9,282 bases of DNA, taken from assembly GCA_034411955.1 (NCBI GenBank), contig DAOUMF010000070.1:1-9282 (forward strand), written 5' to 3'. Position 1 is the first letter of the stretch. The number at the start of each line of letters is the position of its first letter. This document shows positions 4,846 to 9,282 of this stretch, piece by piece. The notes under the pieces are model-generated. The model was not told the DNA's origin. It saw only the letters and a list, made by a program, of their open reading frames with translations, and made no database searches. The stretch is from DAOUMF01 sp034411955. Its GTDB lineage: Bacteria; Chloroflexota; Dehalococcoidia; SM23-28-2; RBG-16-64-32. Both the position numbers and the translations under genes were made by a program.

Positions 4846-5586
4846 ATGAATGATGCGGCGGGCGCGGCCGGATCCAGGCAGATAGCGGCCTCGCGGCGTA
4901 ATCCGAGAGTCCCGCGGGTTATCGCCATAGACGGGCCGGCGGCGGCCGGCAAGACGACTGTCGGCCGCCAGACCGGCTGCCACCTGGGATACCCGTTTCT
5001 GGACACGGGCGCTATCTACCGGGCGATGACGTGGACAGCGCTGCATCGCGGTGTAGACCTGCGCGACGAGGATGCCCTCAGCGAGCTGGCTGCCTCCATC
5101 AGCATAGACGTGGGGCCTCCCGCTTCGGATAGCATCGAGCCGTGCACGATCTTCGTGGACGGGGACGACGTGACGCGGAACCTGCGTCAGCCGGAGGTGG
5201 AGGCGGCAGTGTCGCTCGTCTCACGAGTGGCGGGAGTGCGGGAGGCGCTGGTGAGCGTGCAGCGAGACCTGGCAGGAAGGAACCCCGTGGTGATGGCCGG
5301 CCGCGACATCGGCACTGTGGTTCTCCCCCAAGCGGACCTGAAGGTGTACCTGGACGCATCCGTGGAGGAGCGGGCCCGTCGGCGGTTCGCTGAGCTGTCG
5401 GCCCTGGGCATGGACACGACGGAGGAAGAAGTGCTGCGGGACCTGCGCCGGCGGGACCGCATCGACTCGGAGCGGTCGGTGTCGCCGCTCCGGCCGGCAG
5501 AGGAGGCGGTGGTCATCGACACGGATGGGCTGACGCTGGAGGACGTCGTGCAGCGGGTGCTGGAGCTGGCGGAGGGCTCGGCGTGA
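4846..5586 (+). CDS. cmk: Cytidylate kinase
   Basis: The enzyme transfers phosphate from ATP to CMP or dCMP, recycling cytidine nucleotides released by phospholipid and RNA turnover; it is cytoplasmic. The 246 residues show the complete family signature. These are the P-loop GPAAAGKTT (30-38), the CMP-site DTGAIYRAM (53-61), GRDIGTVV (152-159), the lid segment RRRDRIDSERSVSPLRP (200-216), and a late VIDTDG. An extension of about 24 residues, rich in Ala/Gly/Arg, precedes the first beta strand (VIAIDG). The family normally begins only a few residues before it. There is no in-frame start between ATG 4846 and the P-loop, and the -10 box position supports ATG 4846, so the extension appears real. 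It is the first gene of a tight operon; its stop overlaps the plsC start by four bases. Confidence 0.95.
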   Translation: MNDAAGAAGSRQIAASRRNPRVPRVIAIDGPAAAGKTTVGRQTGCHLGYPFLDTGAIYRAMTWTALHRGVDLRDEDALSELAASISIDVGPPASDSIEPCTIFVDGDDVTRNLRQPEVEAAVSLVSRVAGVREALVSVQRDLAGRNPVVMAGRDIGTVVLPQADLKVYLDASVEERARRRFAELSALGMDTTEEEVLRDLRRRDRIDSERSVSPLRPAEEAVVIDTDGLTLEDVVQRVLELAEGSA

Positions 5587-6272
5587 GGAACCTGTTCCAC
5601 GCGGTGTTCTACTGGCTGAACGTCAGAAGTTGGGCGTCGGCGCTGATCCTGCTGGTCACCCGCCGCGAGGTCAAGGGACGGGAACGCATCCCCCGCAAGG
5701 GGGCCCTGATCCTGGCCAGCAACCACCTGAACCTGGCGGACCCGCCGATCCTCACGGTGGTGATGCCCCGACGCGTGGTCTGGATGGGCAAGCAGGAACT
5801 GTTCGACATTCCGGTGTTCGGGCTCCTGTACCACCTGTTCGGCTGCATACCGGTGCGGCGTTTTCACGGCGACCTGCGGGCGCTGAGGCGGTCCCAGGAG
5901 GCGCTCCAGCGGGGCCTGGCGCTGGGGATGTTCCCGGAGGGCACGCGCAGCGGCGAGAGCGGACTGGGACGGGGTGAGCCCGGCACGGCGCTGCTGGCTA
6001 TGCGCACCAACACGCCCGTCCTGCCGGTGGCGATATGGGGCACGGAGGGGGTCAGGCTGCCGCGCGCATTCTTCCCACCCTGGACATCAGTGCACATCGT
6101 ATTCGGGGAGCCGTTCCACCTGCCCAAGCCGCAACGGCTCACGAAGGAGGCGGTGGAGGAGGGCGCCGAACTCATCATGAGGCGGATAGCGGAGCTGCTG
6201 CCGGAGCGATATCGCGGCGTGTACGCGGGCGGGGAGGCGCAGGCGATGAAGACGAAAGGTGGAGCGAGGTAG
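5583..6272 (+). CDS. plsC: 1-acyl-sn-glycerol-3-phosphate acyltransferase (PlsC family)
   Basis: This membrane-associated acyltransferase adds the second acyl chain to lysophosphatidic acid, making phosphatidic acid for phospholipids. The 229 residues contain the catalytic HX4D motif (NHLNLAD, His48 and Asp53), the IPVRR segment (89-93) and the substrate-binding FPEGTR (117-122). A late VLPVAIWGTEG strand is also typical of the fold. A hydrophobic N-terminal segment (about 8-25) probably anchors it to the inner face of the membrane. GTG 5583 overlaps the cmk stop as GTGA. A GGAGG site at 5571-5575 inside cmk, seven bases upstream, supports this start and translational coupling. PlsC-family members vary in acceptor, so the exact lysophospholipid substrate is inferred. 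The gene continues into ispH with a two-base gap. Confidence 0.9.
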   Translation: MRNLFHAVFYWLNVRSWASALILLVTRREVKGRERIPRKGALILASNHLNLADPPILTVVMPRRVVWMGKQELFDIPVFGLLYHLFGCIPVRRFHGDLRALRRSQEALQRGLALGMFPEGTRSGESGLGRGEPGTALLAMRTNTPVLPVAIWGTEGVRLPRAFFPPWTSVHIVFGEPFHLPKPQRLTKEAVEEGAELIMRRIAELLPERYRGVYAGGEAQAMKTKGGAR

Positions 6273-6274
6273 CC

Positions 6275-7147
6275 ATGGAGATCCTGTTGGCCGGGGATAT
6301 GGGGTTCTGCTGGGGTGTACGCCGCGCCATCGATATCATGGAAAAGGCGGCGGCGGAGAAGGGGGAGGTCACAAGCCTGGGGCCCGTTGTACACAATCCG
6401 CAGGTAGTACGTGACCTGGAGGGGAAGGGGGTGTGCTTCACCAGCGAACCCCTGGACGGCTCAACGGGTGCGGTGGCGATCACCGCTCACGGTGTGGGCC
6501 CCCAGATGCTGGAGGATGCGCTGGCGCGGAGCTCGGAAGTAGTCGATGCTACGTGCCCGATCGTCACCCGGTCCCAACGGTGGGCGAAGAAGATGGCCGA
6601 TGCCGGCTTCACGGTGGTCGTGTTCGGCGATCCCGAGCATCGCGAGGTCAAAGGCGTGCTGGCCTGGGCCGAGGGCAACGCCCTTGCCCTGGGGGAGGGC
6701 GACCAGATCCCGGACGACCTGCCCACCCGTCTGGCCGTCATATCGCAGACGACGCAGAGCCCGGAGCGCTTCGCCCTGTTCGTCTCGGAACTGATGCAGA
6801 AGCGCGTGGGTGAGATCAGTGAGCTGCGGGTCATCAACACCCTGTGCGGCGTTACGTCCAGCCAGCAGGCAGCAGCGCGGGAGCTGGCGCAGGAAGTGGA
6901 TCTGATACTGGTAGTGGGCGGGCGAGACAGCGCCAACACCAAGCACCTGCTGGAGGTCTGCCGGGAGGAAGCCGCGACCGCCTACCACGTGGAGTCAGCG
7001 GAGGAGCTAAGGGGGGAGTGGTTCGAGGGTCGCCAGCGGGTCGGCGTCACAGCGGGCACCTCGACACCGGACTTCGCAGTGGAGGCGGTGGTGCGTCGCA
7101 TCCAGGAGATCGCCCAGGAGCGGACAGGCGCACCCAGCGCTGACTGA
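6275..7147 (+). CDS. ispH: 4-hydroxy-3-methylbut-2-enyl diphosphate reductase (IspH/LytB)
   Basis: This is the last enzyme of the MEP isoprenoid pathway, reducing HMBPP to IPP and DMAPP with a [4Fe-4S] cluster. The 290 residues carry the three cluster cysteines in their usual contexts: Cys12 (GFCWGVRRA), Cys94 (DATCPIV) and Cys191 (NTLCGVTSSQQ). Also present are the substrate-binding histidines His40 (VVHNPQ) and His72 (AHGVGP), and the proton-donor glutamate Glu124 (HREVKG). SQTTQS, DSANT and AGTSTPD complete the active-site loops. The frame stays open far upstream into plsC, but ATG 6275 is chosen. It is two bases after the plsC stop, follows AAGGTGGAG (6256-6264), and places the first Cys 12 residues in, as in the family. 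NTLCGVTSSQQ has Gln where many homologues have Arg (TxxRQ). It implies that this organism makes isoprenoids by the MEP route. Confidence 0.96.
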   Translation: MEILLAGDMGFCWGVRRAIDIMEKAAAEKGEVTSLGPVVHNPQVVRDLEGKGVCFTSEPLDGSTGAVAITAHGVGPQMLEDALARSSEVVDATCPIVTRSQRWAKKMADAGFTVVVFGDPEHREVKGVLAWAEGNALALGEGDQIPDDLPTRLAVISQTTQSPERFALFVSELMQKRVGEISELRVINTLCGVTSSQQAAARELAQEVDLILVVGGRDSANTKHLLEVCREEAATAYHVESAEELRGEWFEGRQRVGVTAGTSTPDFAVEAVVRRIQEIAQERTGAPSAD

Positions 7148-7226
7148 ATCCCCATAGGCATAACCCAGGCCCTCGGCAGACGTTACTTACAGTGAAGACA
7201 CGTCCGGCAGCAGGGGGAGTTCGCCC

Positions 7227-9071
7227 ATGTGCGGAATCATGGGGTACGTGGGTTCCCGACCCGCGGGCCCGATCCTCATCGACGGCCTGAGACGGCTTGA
7301 GTACCGCGGCTACGACAGCGCCGGCATCGCCGTGCTGGAGACCAACGGAGACCTCTCCCTGCACAAGCGTGCGGGCAAGCTGGAGTCGCTGGCCGCCTCG
7401 GTCGGCGACCGCTGGCCCAGCGGGCATGAAGGCATCGGCCATACGCGTTGGGCCACGCACGGCAGACCTAACGACATCAACGCTCACCCCCACGGGGACT
7501 GCACGGGCGACGTGCTGGTGATCCACAACGGCATCGTGGAGAACTACCTGGACCTGAAGGCGGAGCTGACGGCCGCCGGGCACACCTTCACCTCGGAGAC
7601 GGACACTGAGGTCATCCCCCATCTCCTGGAGCAGTACGTGAGCGAGGACGGAGAGCTGGTGGCGGCCCTCAGAAAGACCATCGCCCGGCTGCAAGGGGCG
7701 CACGCCATCGTGGCGATGAGCCAGTCCGAGCCGGGGACATTGGTGGCGGCGCGGGTAGGGAACGCCGGGGGCATCGTCGTCGGCTACGGCGGGGGCGAGA
7801 ACTTCCTGGCCAGTGATCTCCCCGCGCTGCTTCCCCACACCCGCCGGGTGGCATTCCTGGACGACGGCGAGGTGGCTCGCGTTACGGCGACCGGCGCGTC
7901 CTACTGGAGCGGCGACGGCCAGCCCTTGGACAAGCAGCCCCAGGAGGTGCCGTACGACCCAGTCTCGGCGGCCAAGGGGACCTTCAAGCACTTCATGCTC
8001 AAGGAGATCATGGAGCAGCCTGAGTCGATCCTGAACACCATCCGCGGCCGCGCCCAGTTCGATCCGCCAGCGGTGGAACTGGAAAACATCGACCTCATCA
8101 AGCAACAACTGCCGCAGGTGCGTCGGGTGGTCCTCGTAGCCATGGGGACCAGCCTCCACGCGGCCATGATCGGCCGGCACTACATGGAGCGCATCGCCGG
8201 GCTGCCGGCTGAGGTGGACAACGCCTCCGAGTACCGGTACCGGGGCCCGATCATCGGTCCCGACACGCTGGTGATCTCGGTGGGGCAGTCGGGAGAGACG
8301 GTGGACACCCTGGCAGCGATGGAGGAGGCGCGGGGGAAAGGGTCGCCCCAGATCACGGTCTGCAATGTGCTGGGCAGCCAGGCTACGCGCGTGGCCAGCG
8401 GCGTGGTGTACACGCGCTGCGGCCTGGAGATCGGCGTGTGCAGCACCAAGACGTTCACCGCGTCGGTGACGGCGCTCTACCTGCTGGCTTGCTACCTGGG
8501 CCAGGTTCGCGGCCTGATAGACGGCGAACGCATGGGAGGGCTGTTGGAGCCGCTGGCGCGCCTGCCCTACCTGGCCGGGGAGATCACGAAGCGGGAGCCG
8601 GAGTTCGAGCGGCTGGCCCACGAGTTCTACCGCTACAACAACTTCCTCTACCTGGGCCGCGGCATCCAGTTCCCGATAGCGATGGAAGGCGCGCTCAAGC
8701 TGAAGGAGGTCAGCTACATCCACGCCGAAGGCTACCCGGCCGGGGAGATGAAGCACGGGCCCATCGCCCTCATAGACAAGGACATGCCGGTCATCGCCAT
8801 CGCCCTAAGGGATGAGCTGCGCGACAAGATGATGAGCAACATCGAGCAGGTGAAGGCGCGCGAGGGGACGGTGATCGCCCTGGGATCAGAGGGAGACGAC
8901 GAGCTGGCGGAGAAGGCGAATCACGTCATCCAGGTACCGGAGGCGTCCTCCCTGCTGTCGCCGATCTCCACCGCCATCCCCCTACAGATCTTCGCCTACC
9001 ACATCGCCCTGCGACGGGGCTGCGACGTGGATCAGCCGCGCAACCTGGCAAAGACGGTCACTGTCGAATAG
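7227..9071 (+). CDS. glmS: Glutamine--fructose-6-phosphate aminotransferase (isomerizing)
   Basis: The enzyme makes glucosamine-6-phosphate from fructose-6-phosphate and glutamine, the committed step to UDP-GlcNAc for cell-wall and glycan synthesis; it is cytoplasmic. It is 614 residues, close to the family's 600-610. The N-terminal glutaminase domain (1 to about 230) has the catalytic Cys2, exposed after Met removal (MCGIMGYVG), plus YRGYDSAG (26-33), TRWATHG and HNGIVENY. Two SIS sugar-binding domains follow. The first contains MGTSLHAA (from 306), SVGQSGET (from 351) and CSTKTFTA. The second contains KLKEVSYIHAEGYPAGE (from 491) with the catalytic Glu. The C-tail PRNLAKTVTVE holds the sugar-site Lys. 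AGGGGGAG at 7212-7219 supports ATG 7227. The 79-base gap after ispH is too short for a glmS ribozyme, and I see no good promoter in it, so read-through from the ispH operon is possible. A long minus-strand open frame across this gene is a codon-bias shadow. Confidence 0.97.
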   Translation: MCGIMGYVGSRPAGPILIDGLRRLEYRGYDSAGIAVLETNGDLSLHKRAGKLESLAASVGDRWPSGHEGIGHTRWATHGRPNDINAHPHGDCTGDVLVIHNGIVENYLDLKAELTAAGHTFTSETDTEVIPHLLEQYVSEDGELVAALRKTIARLQGAHAIVAMSQSEPGTLVAARVGNAGGIVVGYGGGENFLASDLPALLPHTRRVAFLDDGEVARVTATGASYWSGDGQPLDKQPQEVPYDPVSAAKGTFKHFMLKEIMEQPESILNTIRGRAQFDPPAVELENIDLIKQQLPQVRRVVLVAMGTSLHAAMIGRHYMERIAGLPAEVDNASEYRYRGPIIGPDTLVISVGQSGETVDTLAAMEEARGKGSPQITVCNVLGSQATRVASGVVYTRCGLEIGVCSTKTFTASVTALYLLACYLGQVRGLIDGERMGGLLEPLARLPYLAGEITKREPEFERLAHEFYRYNNFLYLGRGIQFPIAMEGALKLKEVSYIHAEGYPAGEMKHGPIALIDKDMPVIAIALRDELRDKMMSNIEQVKAREGTVIALGSEGDDELAEKANHVIQVPEASSLLSPISTAIPLQIFAYHIALRRGCDVDQPRNLAKTVTVE

Positions 9072-9142
9072 ACCGTGTCCAGATACGCTTGGCGCGTTGG
9101 AGTGATAGACTGCGCCTATTGCTCGCCCCACGAGTCATCACG

Positions 9143-9172
9143 TGGACGCATATTTGACCGCTCGGATATAAT
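9143..9172 (+). promoter_or_regulatory. Promoter of the 9234 gene (probable ppsA)
   Basis: A perfect TATAAT (9167-9172) has TGGACG (9143-9148, four of six matches to TTGACA) 18 bases upstream. Transcription would begin near 9179, leaving a leader of about 55 bases. The TTGACC at 9154 is only seven bases from the -10 and cannot be its -35. Confidence 0.5.
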
Positions 9173-9192
9173 TACGTGTTGTAAATCCCCAG

Positions 9193-9226
9193 AAGAGCTT
9201 GTGTGAGAGGCTCTTGACAGGAGGAG
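9193..9226 (+). promoter_or_regulatory. Leader hairpin and ribosome binding site of the 9234 gene
   Basis: AAGAGC (9193-9198) and GCTCTT (9210-9215) can pair across an 11-base loop just upstream of a strong Shine-Dalgarno, AGGAGG (9219-9224), nine bases before ATG 9234. The stem stops three bases short of the ribosome site. It could modulate access or simply stabilise the 5' end. Confidence 0.35.
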
Positions 9227-9233
9227 CGCAGGC

Positions 9234-9282
9234 ATGAAGCGAGTGGTCTGGTTCCAGGAAGTGGACAAGGATGACATAGGGA
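9234..9282 (+). CDS. ppsA: Probable phosphoenolpyruvate synthase, N-terminal 16 residues (runs off window)
   Basis: Only 16 codons are visible, MKRVVWFQEVDKDDIG. The VxWFxE...D pattern right at the N-terminus is how phosphoenolpyruvate synthases begin, just before the LVGGKGANLGEM nucleotide-binding segment, which would lie beyond the edge. That enzyme makes PEP from pyruvate and ATP for gluconeogenesis. A related PEP-utilising enzyme or rifampicin phosphotransferase is possible. The start is well supported by AGGAGG and an upstream promoter, so the gene is transcribed independently of glmS. The gene lies 162 bases after the glmS stop. Confidence 0.55.
   Translation, partial: MKRVVWFQEVDKDDIG

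Noticed and set aside
6035..6274. In-frame 80-codon upstream extension of ispH into plsC
   Set aside because: It only reflects the absence of a stop. ATG 6275 has a ribosome site, the usual operon spacing and the family's normal distance to the first cluster Cys.
7148..7226. glmS ribozyme or riboswitch upstream of glmS
   Set aside because: Only 79 bases are available and no ribozyme core is visible; known glmS ribozymes are larger and largely confined to Bacillota.
7047..8756. A 569-codon open frame on the minus strand opposite glmS and the end of ispH
   Set aside because: It is a shadow of GC-rich codon use in two textbook genes; its translation is low-complexity (His/Arg/Val/Gln-rich) with no recognisable domain, and the plus-strand genes are certain.
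9214..9219. TTGACA just before the 9234 start
   Set aside because: It overlaps the ribosome binding site, and a matching -10 would fall inside the coding sequence; the upstream TATAAT is a better promoter.
1..9282. CRISPR array, tRNA or rRNA genes, attachment sites, replication origin
   Set aside because: I scanned by eye for regular repeat-spacer runs, cloverleaf-type stems with a TTCGA-type loop, and DnaA-box clusters and saw none; a tRNAscan or Infernal run would be decisive.

Overview
This 9.3 kb window is GC-rich bacterial DNA carrying eight supported complete or partial genes of known or describable type, plus the first codons of a ninth. The gene content is compatible with a member of Chloroflexota (Dehalococcoidia-like). 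The clues are the archaeal/thermophile-type nicotinate phosphoribosyltransferase, the compact cmk-plsC-ispH group, small lipoproteins with Pro/Thr linkers, and several apparently leaderless transcripts. That placement is an inference from style, not proven by a marker gene.

Layout: (1) 2-850, the 3' part of a nicotinate phosphoribosyltransferase gene cut by the window edge. (2) 931-2304 (+), a secreted, membrane-anchored protein with a Pro/Thr linker and a carbohydrate-binding-like module, behind a good sigma70-type promoter. (3) On the minus strand, two lipoprotein genes, 3593-3012 (fibronectin III) and 2942-2301 (thrombospondin type 3 calcium-binding repeats). The second is convergent with gene 2, and the two stop codons interlock on one CTAG. 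(4) 3594-4183, about 590 bases with no convincing long gene. It holds a duplicated promoter-like element, a run of inverted repeats that could be a small RNA, short direct repeats, and a possible 35-residue membrane peptide. (5) 4184-4747 (+), a helical lipoprotein of unknown function. (6) 4846-7147 (+), a tight cmk-plsC-ispH operon. (7) 7227-9071, glmS. (8) 9234 to the edge, the first 16 codons of a probable phosphoenolpyruvate synthase.

The housekeeping block serves precursor supply: CMP phosphorylation, phosphatidic acid synthesis, isoprenoid precursors, glucosamine-6-phosphate and, probably, gluconeogenic PEP. The middle third is a patch of exported proteins with surface-type modules, likely accessory. 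The most interesting signals are non-coding. First, three minus-strand elements share TTGACACCCG, a 17-base spacer and a CAC-type -10. Two of them sit directly in front of the two lipoprotein genes, and the third faces no gene but a string of inverted repeats. Second, three genes have a -10 hexamer only 8-9 bases before the start codon, which predicts leaderless mRNAs. I did not find a clearly novel defence or enzymatic system.
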